DNA of 64,000 nucleotides, from positions 1 through 64,000 of the forward strand of contig JAUNWI010000008.1 in NCBI GenBank assembly GCA_030540395.1. Reading direction: 5' to 3'. Position 1 is the stretch's first letter. Each line of letters begins with the position of its first letter. The notes under the pieces are model-generated. The model had not been told where the DNA came from. It saw only the letters and a list, made by a program, of their open reading frames with translations, and did no database searches. The position numbers and the translations under genes are program-made. Positions 15,742-23,583 of this stretch are shown here, in pieces. This DNA comes from Phascolarctobacterium sp. (GTDB lineage: Bacteria > Bacillota > Negativicutes > Acidaminococcales > Acidaminococcaceae).

Positions 15742-16323
15742 TTACAGCTTGCTCATTTTCGGAGCATCAACCATAACCTTTTTAACTTGCAAAATACGAT
15801 TGATTTCACGACGGACAGCACGTTCCCATTCCTCATGAACCCAATCCCAACGAGATGTCAAGGTTTCATCAATTTCCGTATCGCTAAAAATTTGATGTTG
15901 GTAGTACTTCCCAGTAATGCCATTATAAGCTACAGCTTTACCGCGCAAGGTTAGTTTTACATAGCGTTCGCCAGACGGAAATACCGGATCATCATGGAGC
16001 TCATCTAATTGAACAGCGATAACGATATCCACTTTACCTTCGGAAACTATTTTTTTCAAAGCTGCTTCAGACGGTACTTTATTGCCATTTTTGTTTGCTT
16101 CAATTATTGCAGTAATCTGGTCATTATCTACAATGGTGTAATCTTGTTGTGCATTGATAGCACCAATAGCACTCTTATAGAAAAGCTGGTTAGCAATTTC
16201 ATCCCCTTGCACGTTATTAATTAAGGGTACAAGAGCAATGGTAGCAGCTTCTGCAGCCAAAGCGGGAATGCTCAGGCATAGCGCTAACACTGCTATTAAT
16301 AAATAACGATACATTTTCCTCAT
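15742..16323 (-). CDS. Secreted protein of unknown function
   Basis: A 193-residue exported protein. The start is the ATG of MRKMYRYLL, eight bases after GGGAGGT; an earlier in-frame codon adds 18 polar residues without a ribosome site. A signal peptide (LLIAVLALCLSIPALAAEAA) is followed by TIALVPLINNVQGDE, DYTIVDNDQITAIIE and VDIVIAVQLDEL. This alternation recalls the CsgG/TolB-N-like fold of envelope proteins that build a strand-loop nucleotide-free domain, but I cannot assign a family. It lies between the two SLH porins on the same strand, with separate terminators, so an envelope role is plausible. Confidence 0.6.
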   Translation of the reverse strand: MRKMYRYLLIAVLALCLSIPALAAEAATIALVPLINNVQGDEIANQLFYKSAIGAINAQQDYTIVDNDQITAIIEANKNGNKVPSEAALKKIVSEGKVDIVIAVQLDELHDDPVFPSGERYVKLTLRGKAVAYNGITGKYYQHQIFSDTEIDETLTSRWDWVHEEWERAVRREINRILQVKKVMVDAPKMSKL

Positions 16324-16395
16324 TTTGGTAAACCTCCCTACAGAAAAACCAAACCCATACTCTGACTGAATAGTCAAAAAGTATTCTTTCTAACA

Positions 16396-16424
16396 AAAAC
16401 GGGACTGCCGAAACAGTCCCGTTT
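16396..16424. terminator. Terminator of SLH porin 2
   Basis: AAACGGGACTG pairs with CAGTCCCGTTT around CCGAAA. It follows the porin 2 stop on the minus strand. Confidence 0.8.
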
Positions 16425-16461
16425 ATTAGTCAAATCACAGTACTAAACTTTGCTAATTAAA

Positions 16462-17688
16462 TCAGAAAGTGAATACTACTTCAGACCACAGAGTTTGGTT
16501 GTCAGCTTCGCCTTCACGAGCTTCCAAATCATAGTATTTAACGCCAGCAACAATGTTCTTAGCTACAGTGTAGTTAGCGCCAACCTCAAAGCCCTTGAAA
16601 CCATCGCCAGCGATGCCTCTGGTCAGAATCAGTTCACCTTTAATACCTGCTGCATAAGCAGAAATAGTCGGTTTCAGGTAAGTAGCAGCCGGTTGATCAA
16701 AGTAGTTAGCATACAAGCCATAAGAACCAACTTTAGCAGCTTTAGCACCCTTGAATGCCAGACCTACTACATAACCATTATTGTCTCCATTGTAGTCATC
16801 AGCATCACCATTCAGATATTCAGCAGACAATTTCAAGTCTTTGGTCAGTTTCAGAGCTGCGCCAACATTGTAGATTTCTTGACCATAATCATCAACCTTG
16901 AAATAGGTTACAAAAGTATCAACAACACCCAACTTAGCGGAAACATCAGCTACATAAACACGGCTGTCAGAGCCTTCATTAGCAGGAACAATGCCAGCAG
17001 CATTGGTAACCTTGTCAACAGCTTTACCAGCAGCCAAAGTCAGTTGAACATCTTTACCATAGGTAGCCTTTACGCCGTCCATGGTTTGATCCAAAACGGT
17101 ACCAGCATGCAGTTTCAGGTCGCGACGACCAGCAATAACCTTCAAGCCGCCCAGTTTACCTTCAACGTAAGCCCAGTTCAGTTTGAAATCGCCATTGCCA
17201 TCTTCACCATCATTATCGGTGAAATCTTGCTCATTTTGCAAACGTGCATTGTAAGCCCAATCTTCATTTACTTGACCCTTTACGAAAAGACGAGTACGCA
17301 GTTTAGTTGCGTAATCACCTTTATCAGGAGCTTGATAATGATAACGGATTTGGCCAGTGATCTTAACGTTGTCAGCTTTCTTTTCCAGGTTAGCTACGCG
17401 AACGCCCAGATTATCCAGCTCGTCAGCAAATTCAGCAGCCAGTTTGTCGCAGTTAGCGCCTTTAGCCATAGCTTTTGCTACGATTTGAGCCATTTCATAA
17501 CGGGTCATCAGTTTGTCGCCGCCGAAAGTAGCGTCGCCATAACCTTCGATAACGCCAGCAGCAGCCAGTTTGGAGATGCTGTCATATGCCCAGTGGCCAG
17601 CCGGAACGTCGGAGAACGGGTTAGCAGCGTATGCAGAAGCAGTTACGCCAAGAGCCATTGCCATTGCCAATACTAAAGATTTTTTCAT
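16462..17688 (-). CDS. SLH-domain outer-membrane porin 2
   Basis: A 408-residue paralogue of porin 1. The same signal peptide (ending SAYA), SLH domain (PFSDVPAGHWAYDSISKLAA) and coiled coil are followed by a divergent barrel domain ending TLWSEVVFTF. Identity is near complete over the first 110 residues and low afterwards, apart from short strand motifs (IYNVG, YFDQP, VAKNIVA). The pair therefore looks like a duplication with strong selection on the cell-wall anchor and diversification of the barrel. Its leader is about 270 nt and contains the 33-base element shared with porin 1. The ATG follows GGGAGG. Confidence 0.93.
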   Translation of the reverse strand: MKKSLVLAMAMALGVTASAYAANPFSDVPAGHWAYDSISKLAAAGVIEGYGDATFGGDKLMTRYEMAQIVAKAMAKGANCDKLAAEFADELDNLGVRVANLEKKADNVKITGQIRYHYQAPDKGDYATKLRTRLFVKGQVNEDWAYNARLQNEQDFTDNDGEDGNGDFKLNWAYVEGKLGGLKVIAGRRDLKLHAGTVLDQTMDGVKATYGKDVQLTLAAGKAVDKVTNAAGIVPANEGSDSRVYVADVSAKLGVVDTFVTYFKVDDYGQEIYNVGAALKLTKDLKLSAEYLNGDADDYNGDNNGYVVGLAFKGAKAAKVGSYGLYANYFDQPAATYLKPTISAYAAGIKGELILTRGIAGDGFKGFEVGANYTVAKNIVAGVKYYDLEAREGEADNQTLWSEVVFTF

Positions 17689-17760
17689 TGTTTTTTCCTC
17701 CCTTGGAAAAAGTTTTATTTTTATAAAACACCAACGGGAGCAGCTTTACTTTCATCACAA

Positions 17761-17793
17761 GCCTTGCAAGAGTTGCCTTGTTTCCTCTGCTGC
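17761..17793 (-). promoter_or_regulatory. 33-nt conserved porin leader element, copy 2
   Basis: Identical over 33 bases to 15267-15299 and 73 bases before the porin 2 start codon. GCAA and TTGC inside it can form a small hairpin. Confidence 0.75.
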
Positions 17794-17964
17794 CCTAATG
17801 CAAGCTTCGCAACCCCAATGGAGCTTCATAAGCGAAGCGGGTGCAGGGTTAGGATTTAGGCGAATCCGCTCCCTGCTGTGAAAAAGAGGGTACTCGCATG
17901 TATAGCTTGTAAACCCCACCCCTGAGGCAAATCCTTGCTATACTACCCCTTTTCTCATGTTTCC

Positions 17965-17993
17965 ATTATAGGACATTTAAAATTTTGGAACAA
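17965..17993 (-). promoter_or_regulatory. Predicted promoter of SLH porin 2
   Basis: TTGTTC (17993-17988), 17-bp spacer, TATAAT (17970-17965). Confidence 0.65.
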
Positions 17994-18097
17994 TTCTAAT
18001 TACTTATACTAGAATTAGTTCAGTTTATCCAAGGTTGCGATGTGGCAAAAATGTTACAAAACGTATTCACAAAGCTTTAGCATTTGCCCTTTTCGCA

Positions 18098-18126
18098 ACA
18101 AAAAAGCCCCGCATTAAAGCGGGGCC
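18098..18126 (-). terminator. Terminator of the LysR gene
   Basis: Minus strand: GCCCCGC pairs with GCGGGGC around TTTAAT, then TTTTTTG. Confidence 0.85.
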
Positions 18127-18131
18127 AAGAT

Positions 18132-19061
18132 TTAAAATTCATAATTAGGAAGCAGCTTTTCTAAAAGTAAGCGTTTAATCCTGCTTTGGTTGCTGCCTTG
18201 CGTCTTATCATAATTGGCATTTGTTTCATTTGTATTGTAAAGGATGGCGTAACGAACCAATATCGGCTCATTATTCTTTTGCAGAGGCAGCACTTTAATG
18301 AAGGAACGATAGCCCTCCATACTCGCATCCCTACCACGCAGCGGCATAAAAGCAGTATTGTTTATCAAATAAGAAAGCGCCGCAGATAAACGGGGGGGGG
18401 TAACGCAATTGCCAAAAAAGTTTAACAGTCTTTGGTAGTATTTTTCCGTGTTATCCCGGTCCTTAGGAGCTGTTAGAAGCACGCACTGCATATTTTCTAA
18501 TTGAGCAACATCAAGATAGTCTTCCTGTGCCAAAGGAGAGCGAACAGATATGGCTGCCCACAAGGGCTCTTCACTCAAGCTATGCTGCACAAGCTCCTCA
18601 TAATCTTCTTCAGGACGAATATCACAAATGACCATTTCCAGCTCCTGTTGATGCAGCTTTGCCAGGAGCTCATCATGCTCACCCCAAAGGATTTCAATGT
18701 TCATATTTTCATGGGCGGCCAAAAGCTCATTCACAGCTGTGCAAATCTGAATCACATTATAGCCATTGAGGCAGCCAAGGCGAAAAAGTCCCTGCTCGTG
18801 CTGTTCAATTTGCTTTACAGTGTTTTTGATGGTGTTAACCTCCTGCATGATTTTGCGACTTTGGGCATAAAAGTATTCACCAGCACTGGTGAGCTGAAAG
18901 CGGCGATTGCTACGCCGTATAAGCTCCACTCCCAACTCATCTTCTAAAACCTTTATCTGTTGAGAAACTGCAGATTGAGAAATAAAGCACTCCACTGCTG
19001 CTTCACTAAAGCTTTTATTATCGGCAACGCTAACGAAATATTTCATTTGACGTAAAAGCAT
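18132..19061 (-). CDS. LysR-family transcriptional regulator with a C9 tract
   Basis: A 309-residue LysR regulator. The winged helix-turn-helix occupies about residues 1-60 (FSEAAVECFISQSAVSQQIK, LGVELIRRSNRR), then a linker helix and a two-lobed effector domain beginning FRLGCLNGYN. The ligand is unknown and no divergent metabolic gene sits beside it (the neighbour is tRNA-Gly), so its target is not evident. A run of nine C (minus strand, 18392-18400) in the codons for Thr-Pro-Pro-Arg near residue 221 could slip and shift the frame. The ATG follows GGTGG. Confidence 0.9.
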   Translation of the reverse strand: MLLRQMKYFVSVADNKSFSEAAVECFISQSAVSQQIKVLEDELGVELIRRSNRRFQLTSAGEYFYAQSRKIMQEVNTIKNTVKQIEQHEQGLFRLGCLNGYNVIQICTAVNELLAAHENMNIEILWGEHDELLAKLHQQELEMVICDIRPEEDYEELVQHSLSEEPLWAAISVRSPLAQEDYLDVAQLENMQCVLLTAPKDRDNTEKYYQRLLNFFGNCVTPPRLSAALSYLINNTAFMPLRGRDASMEGYRSFIKVLPLQKNNEPILVRYAILYNTNETNANYDKTQGSNQSRIKRLLLEKLLPNYEF

Positions 19062-19288
19062 GGATGCACCACCTTCATGAGTTTCTTACTTTAGTTATAC
19101 TTATTGTAAACCATGTTTTTTCTAATTACAAATTAGTAGTAATGATAGCATTGATAAGTTGTTCTTATGTTGTGATTGCATTCTTTCCTATAAGCTTTCT
19201 AGAACAGCATTCATGCCGACAACAAAAAAGCTCCAAGGTAAGCAGATGCCTAGCTTGGAGCGTAAAAACGATATATAATTTTTAAAAA

Positions 19289-19363
19289 TGGAGCGGGTAA
19301 CGAGACTCGAACTCGCGACACATAGCTTGGGAAGCTATTGTTCTACCACTGAACTATACCCGC
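19289..19363 (-). tRNA. tRNA-Gly (CCC)
   Basis: Minus strand, 75 nt: acceptor GCGGGTA pairs with TACCCGC, D-arm AGTTCAGTGGTAGAAC, anticodon stem ATAGC/GCTAT with loop TTCCCAA (anticodon CCC), T-arm with GTTCGAGTC, discriminator T and an encoded CCA. Confidence 0.95.
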
Positions 19364-19710
19364 ATTTTTGATGAAAATAGGTCTTTTCTCAATTCATCGT
19401 GTATCAATTATAGTATAAAGAAGGCTTTCTTGCAAGTTTTATTTGGCCAGAGGCCCATTTTTATTAAAAATAATAGGATTAGATCAATTTGTCAGACAGT
19501 GTCTGGCATTTCTCATAAACAAAAAACAATAACATTATGTTTTGCAAGTTTTAGCGGAAGAAACGGCAGCCGATTTGGCCGCCCTAATGATTTTTCTTGC
19601 ATGATTTCCAATGAAGTGGTAAAATAAGCATAGAAAGAGTGCTACCGATAGACGGTTGGCCTCAGGTTATAAGCGATTTTAAAAAAATAGCCGAACCTTG
19701 CCGGGGGCGG
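19364..19710. other. Intergenic region upstream of tRNA-Gly with a hairpin repeat
   Basis: Contains the first copy (19458-19511) of a 53-bp repeat ending in a TGTCAGAC hairpin. No gene with support otherwise; a 65-codon open frame here lacks a ribosome site. Confidence 0.4.
19458..19511. repeat. 53-bp hairpin repeat, copy A
   Basis: TTTTTATTAAAAA, then a variable stretch, then TCAATTTG and the 8-bp hairpin at 19490-19508 (TGTCAGAC with GTCTGGCA). The same arrangement is at 19986-20038; one pair changes from C-G to T-G, so pairing is kept. Confidence 0.6.
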
Positions 19711-19720
19711 CTATTTTTTA
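19682..19720 (-). terminator. Terminator overlapping the stop codon of the 35-codon ORF
   Basis: Minus strand: AAAAATAGCCG pairs with CGGCTATTTTT. The TAG stop of the small ORF lies in the ascending stem. Confidence 0.75.
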
Positions 19721-19818
19721 CTGTATAAAGCACCAATTGCTAAACCGATGCCAAAGCCTAAGGCTATACAGCCTACACCAAGGCCCAGAACACCAAGCAT
19801 GGTATCTGTGGTTAACAT
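19711..19818 (-). CDS. Putative 35-residue glycine-rich membrane protein
   Basis: ATG follows GAGGGGTGATTTCC. The product begins MLTTDTMLGVLGLGVGC, carries a repeated small-residue pattern (GLGVG, GFGIG, AIGA) suited to tight helix packing, and ends LYSKK, a positive tail typical of small inner-membrane proteins. A TATAAT box at 19940-19935 implies a leader of about 110 nt that contains a GGAGGG/CCCTCC hairpin. The terminator starts within the stop codon. Function unknown. Confidence 0.55.
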   Translation of the reverse strand: MLTTDTMLGVLGLGVGCIALGFGIGLAIGALYSKK

Positions 19819-19985
19819 GGAAATCACCCCTCGCGTGCAAGAGATTTCTGGAAAACCAGATTTCTATTTTCTCGGAGGGTCACAGTCCCTCCGTTAAGAG
19901 GGCAACCGCCTACCGTTATGGTAGCACTGCTATTATTATAGCACGTTTTATCGAAAAAGAAAATATATTTTCGTTAGAAGGCTTG

Positions 19986-20041
19986 TTTTTATTAAAAAAG
20001 TGGTACTAACTCAATTTGCCAGACACCGTCTGGCATTTTTT
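19986..20041. repeat. 53-bp hairpin repeat, copy B, with T-run
   Basis: Second copy of the repeat at 19458, here with TGCCAGAC-ACC-GTCTGGCA followed by TTTTTT, so on the plus strand it would work as a terminator. Confidence 0.6.
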
Positions 20042-20240
20042 AACTAAAAAATAAAAAAACCCGCCACAAAGCGGGCATTTTTACTTCGCGCGACCAGCGT
20101 CCGGCCCCCCAGCCGGCAGTGCTCATACCTTCAGCCAAACCAAAAGTCCCCTCATTTGGCCGCTTCCACGAACCACCTTTTCTATATATATGGTGGCAAT
20201 TGCGTCACGCGATCGAAGCACTAATTCTCTTTTTAATAAA

Positions 20241-20292
20241 TAAAAAACAACAACGACACTTAGAGCACATAGCTCACAACGCCGTTGTTGTT
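20241..20292 (-). terminator. Terminator of purC
   Basis: Minus strand: AACAACAACG pairs with CGTTGTTGTT, enclosing a small GAGCT/AGCTC-type inner pairing, then TTTTTATTTATT. Confidence 0.75.
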
Positions 20293-20404
20293 CATGTTGC
20301 AATTATACATCATCCATAATTGCTTGTAAATAGTTTTTGTGTATTTTTTGTGAAAAACTTTTAAACGTTCGGGTTTTGCGTCAAAGTTTACACTTTAGTC
20401 ACAA

Positions 20405-21280
20405 TTAGAAATCGAATTTCTTGCCAGTCAACAGCTCATAAGCCTCGATGTACTTAGCAATGGTTTTGTCGATTACATCTTGAGGCAGCTTATAATCGGA
20501 GTCCGGGTTTTCCTTCAGCCAATTGCGCACGAATTGCTTGTCATAGGAGGGTTGGTCATGACCAACCTCATAGCCCTCTAAAGGCCAGAAACGAGAGCAG
20601 TCAGGAGTAATCATTTCGTCACCCAACACAACCTCGCCCTTTTCGTCTAAGCCAAATTCAAACTTAGTATCAGCAATGATGATGCCGCGAGACAGAGCAT
20701 AATCAGCGCATTTTTTATAGATAGCAAGAGTATAATCCCTGATCTTCAGGGCATATTCTTCGCCACGACCGGGATAAAGCTTCTCCAATACTTCGATGCT
20801 GCGCTCTACGCTGATGTTTTCATCATGGTCACCAATTTCTGCCTTGGTGCTGGGAGTAAAGAGCACTTCCGGCAGCTTTTGGCATTCCTTCAAGCCCTCC
20901 GGCAGCTTGATGCCACAGATTGCGCCGCTTTCCTTGTAGCTGGACCAGCCACTGCCGGTGATATAGCCACGCACGATGCACTCTACGGGCAGCATTTCCA
21001 GCTTTTGGCATTTCATAGCCTTGCCGGCAAATTCTTCTGTTTGGAAAAACTCGGGCATATCCTTTACATCCACGGACAGCATGTGGTTGGGCACAATATC
21101 CTTGGTGAAGTCGAACCAGAATTTGGAAAGCTGGGTCAGTACGGTGCCCTTTTTCTTGATATCATTTTTCAGGATCACGTCGAAAGCGGAAATTCTGTCG
21201 GTGGCTACCATAACGATGCTGTCGCCGATATCATACATTTCACGGACCTTGCCTGATTTAAACGGTTTGTACTCTTGCAT
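20405..21280 (-). CDS. purC: Phosphoribosylaminoimidazole-succinocarboxamide synthase PurC
   Basis: SAICAR synthetase (291 aa), the ATP-dependent ligation of aspartate to CAIR in purine synthesis. Motifs: FKSGKVREMYDIGD at the start, VATDRISAFDVI, VECIVRGYITGSGWSSY, DTKFEFGLDE and DEMITPDCSRFW. The length fits the longer (about 290 aa) PurC subfamily rather than the 237-aa E. coli type. The ATG follows AGGAGG. It is monocistronic here; no other pur gene or purine riboswitch is next to it. Confidence 0.95.
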   Translation of the reverse strand: MQEYKPFKSGKVREMYDIGDSIVMVATDRISAFDVILKNDIKKKGTVLTQLSKFWFDFTKDIVPNHMLSVDVKDMPEFFQTEEFAGKAMKCQKLEMLPVECIVRGYITGSGWSSYKESGAICGIKLPEGLKECQKLPEVLFTPSTKAEIGDHDENISVERSIEVLEKLYPGRGEEYALKIRDYTLAIYKKCADYALSRGIIIADTKFEFGLDEKGEVVLGDEMITPDCSRFWPLEGYEVGHDQPSYDKQFVRNWLKENPDSDYKLPQDVIDKTIAKYIEAYELLTGKKFDF

Positions 21281-21383
21281 TGATAAAGCCTCCTAATGCA
21301 AAATTTTTACTGTAATATCATACCACAAGCTGCCCAAAAAGTCGAACGTTTTACGAAAATTTTTCAAAAATATTCGCTTGTTT

Positions 21384-22514
21384 TTACTTCATCTTTATCA
21401 GCTCGTAAGCGCGAGTTCCCAAACCAATCTTTTCCGCATGCTCTAAGCAGCTCTGCCACTCAGACTCAGGAGTGGTGTTGTGGAAATGGTCATGACCTGC
21501 GCAACCAGCAGCATCCGCAGCCAAATGCTCACCTAATACGGAGTTGGCCACCGCGGGAGCAGCATTAACCAAATCAGCGCAAGCTTGGTCCAGCGCTACA
21601 GGGTCAAAGGAGGCCAGCATACCGATGTTGGGCACGATGGGAGCATCGTTTTCGGCATGACAGTCGCAGAAGGGAGATACATCCACAATCAGGCTCACAT
21701 GGAAGGTAGGACGGTCCTGGCATACTGCTTGAGCATATTCGGCCATCTTTTTGTTGAGGTTTTCCATGCTGGCATCGTTGAGAGCGTGAATAGCATCCAT
21801 GGGGCACAGACCCAAGCAGCGACCGCAGCCCACACATTTATTAATATCAATAGTAGCCTTACCACCGGTAATGCTAGGAGCGCCATGAGCACAAATCTTT
21901 ACGCAGCGACCGCAGCCAATGCATTTCTTTTGGCTTACCTTGGGCTTGCCATCGTTATGCATTTCCATTTTGCCGGCGCGGGAGCCACTGCCCATGCCCA
22001 AGTTTTTAATAGCGCCGCCAAAGCCGGTCATTTCGTGCCCCTTGAAGTGGGTCAAAGAAATAACAATATCGGCATCCATAATGGCGCGACCAATCTTGGC
22101 TTCCTTTACTACCTCGCCATTCTTTACAGGCACATATGCTTCATCGGTGCCCTTGAGACCATCGGCGATAATTACATGGCAGCCAGCAGAAAAGGGGCTA
22201 AAGCCGTTTTCAAAAGCGGTATCCATGTGCTCCAGAGCATGCTTACGACTGCCCACATACAAGGTGTTGCAGTCGGTAAGGAAGGGGCGACCACCAAGCT
22301 CTTTAACTAGGTCCACAACGGCCTTGGCATAGTTAGGGCGCAAATAGGAGATGTTGCCCAGCTCGCCAAAGTGCATTTTGATGGCAACGAATTGTTTTTC
22401 AAAGTCGATGTTTTCAATGCCAGCTTTTTTCATGAGCTTTTGCAGTTTTTGGGGCATGCTGGCACCGCCATAAGGGGTACGAAAATCAGTGAAATATACC
22501 TTAGCTTTTTCCAT
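21384..22514 (-). CDS. DUF362 protein with two [4Fe-4S] ferredoxin motifs
   Basis: A 376-residue cytoplasmic iron-sulfur protein. The N-terminal DUF362 domain (VYFTDFRTPYGGA, FVAIKMHFGELGN, YLRPNYAKAVVDLV, LTDCNTLYVGSRKHA) is followed by two clusters, CIGCGRCVKICAHGAP and CVGCGRCLGLCPMD (about residues 193-236), and more DUF362 sequence. Members occur widely in anaerobes and are thought to pass electrons or help mature enzymes, but the reaction is not established. The second ATG (MEKAKV) is chosen, nine bases after GGAGG. Its upstream region is filled by a 206-bp inverted repeat. Confidence 0.88.
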   Translation of the reverse strand: MEKAKVYFTDFRTPYGGASMPQKLQKLMKKAGIENIDFEKQFVAIKMHFGELGNISYLRPNYAKAVVDLVKELGGRPFLTDCNTLYVGSRKHALEHMDTAFENGFSPFSAGCHVIIADGLKGTDEAYVPVKNGEVVKEAKIGRAIMDADIVISLTHFKGHEMTGFGGAIKNLGMGSGSRAGKMEMHNDGKPKVSQKKCIGCGRCVKICAHGAPSITGGKATIDINKCVGCGRCLGLCPMDAIHALNDASMENLNKKMAEYAQAVCQDRPTFHVSLIVDVSPFCDCHAENDAPIVPNIGMLASFDPVALDQACADLVNAAPAVANSVLGEHLAADAAGCAGHDHFHNTTPESEWQSCLEHAEKIGLGTRAYELIKMK

Positions 22515-22554
22515 ATTCATTCTCCTCCGATATAAATACTCAAAAAGTATTGCT

Positions 22555-22760
22555 ATGAGTAATTGGCATACTCTCTAGCAACAATTAGAGTAATTTTAGC
22601 GAGCCATTTAATCAACGACAACATGGTCTGGGCTCATCGTGAGCATATTTATCCTTAATCTTTTTTCAATAAATATGCGAACATATGAGAACGACCATGT
22701 TGTCATACCCCTGCGAGCGTTAAAAAATTACTCGTTGCAGAGAGTATGACGATTACTCAT
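22555..22760. mobile_element. 206-bp long inverted repeat, MITE-like
   Basis: Two arms of about 90 bp with roughly 80 percent complementarity fold the whole region into one hairpin with a short AT-rich loop near 22652-22672. Matching blocks, left then right: TGAGTAAT/ATTACTCA at the tips, CATACTCTCT/AGAGAGTATG, GAGTAATTTT/AAAATTACTC, GACAACATGGTC/GACCATGTTGTC, GCATATTT/AAATATGC. It encodes no protein. It may be a non-autonomous transposable element or a structured RNA. Confidence 0.65.
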
Positions 22761-22767
22761 TACTTTT

Positions 22768-23583
22768 CTATAACAACTTATCTAATTTAAGCATCTCTGT
22801 ATCAACATATGGCTCGCCTAGATTGCGTCCCGGCACGAAGGTGCCGTGGCAATCGCTGCCGCCACTTATTAGCAGATTATGCTTTTTGCAGTGGCGCAAA
22901 AGCCGCTCCGTGCCCTCCTTACTGTGGCCGCTGTGATAACATTCAAAGCCATCTAAAGGCTCCACACGCAAAAGGTCCATCACACGCTCCAGTCCCGGTC
23001 CATGAAAGCCGCTGGCCGCATGAGCGCACAAGGCCACACCACCGGCGCCGTGAATGGCTGCAACCACCTCACTAATAGGCGGGAACTCCGGGAAGCCCAA
23101 ATCATGCTCCGGCGTAAAAATGCGCTGAAAGAAATCGTTCACGCCTGTACAAAGACCCTTGTCTACCAAGTAAGCCAGGGCGCGCCAGCCGCCGCGCCTT
23201 CTGTCGTAATCATAACGCGCAAACTCACTGCTGGACACGGCCCAGCCATCACGCTCCAGCATGCGAATGCTGTCCACATCCTTTTGGGCTAGCAAATCCT
23301 CGTTATGCTGCATGAGCTCCAGCAACGGCTTATTAGTGATATCAATGCCGTAGCCTAAAATATGAAAGGATAAATCCTCTTTAGTAGAGCAAATCTCCGC
23401 CGCCGGCAAGAACTTCAGCCCCGCTGCGCGGGCTAAGCTTGCCGCCTCCGCCACGTTGGCCACGCTGTCGTGGTCCGTCACCGCTAAAGCGCCCAACCCT
23501 ATCGCCAACGCCTGCTCCACCAATTCCTGTGGCGTCCAGGTGCCATCGGAGGCCGTGGTGTGAATATGCAAATCAGCTCGCAT
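22768..23583 (-). CDS. PHP-domain phosphoesterase (RNase AM/YciV-like)
   Basis: A 271-residue PHP protein. Metal-ligand motifs: DLHIHTTASDGTWTP at the N-terminus, ALAVTDHDSV, the Glu/His region AAEICSTKEDLSFHILGYG, GGVALCAHA and SGGSDCHGTF at the end. This set fits the TrpH/YciV group (5'-3' exonuclease or 3',5'-nucleotide phosphatase). The start is the ATG at MRADLHIH, which overlaps the end of the metal-transport permease gene by 11 bases and has GAGGAAGAGGG upstream; the longer frame would run through that gene. It is therefore translationally coupled as the last gene of the metal-transport operon. Confidence 0.87.
   Translation of the reverse strand: MRADLHIHTTASDGTWTPQELVEQALAIGLGALAVTDHDSVANVAEAASLARAAGLKFLPAAEICSTKEDLSFHILGYGIDITNKPLLELMQHNEDLLAQKDVDSIRMLERDGWAVSSSEFARYDYDRRRGGWRALAYLVDKGLCTGVNDFFQRIFTPEHDLGFPEFPPISEVVAAIHGAGGVALCAHAASGFHGPGLERVMDLLRVEPLDGFECYHSGHSKEGTERLLRHCKKHNLLISGGSDCHGTFVPGRNLGEPYVDTEMLKLDKLL

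Larger units (their letters stand above)
17689..18131. other. Intergenic region with the long porin 2 leader
   Basis: About 270 nt of minus-strand leader with several small inverted repeats, the conserved 33-nt element, and the porin 2 promoter near 17965-17993. The right end holds the LysR gene terminator. No further gene seen. Confidence 0.55.
19819..20404. other. Gene-poor region between the small ORF and purC
   Basis: Holds the small-ORF leader and promoter, hairpin repeat copy B (19986-20038), a second hairpin (CCCGC/GCGGG at 20060-20075), an unexplained GC-rich stretch at about 20085-20200 that can fold on the minus strand (GCCAAA/TTTGGC, CCGGC/GCCGG, CCACC/GGTGG), and the purC terminator. 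I recognise no standard RNA (6S, SRP, tmRNA, RNase P). Confidence 0.4.

Noticed and set aside
22555..22760. CRISPR array
   Set aside because: The repeat structure is one inverted pair, not regular direct repeats with spacers. No cas gene in the window.
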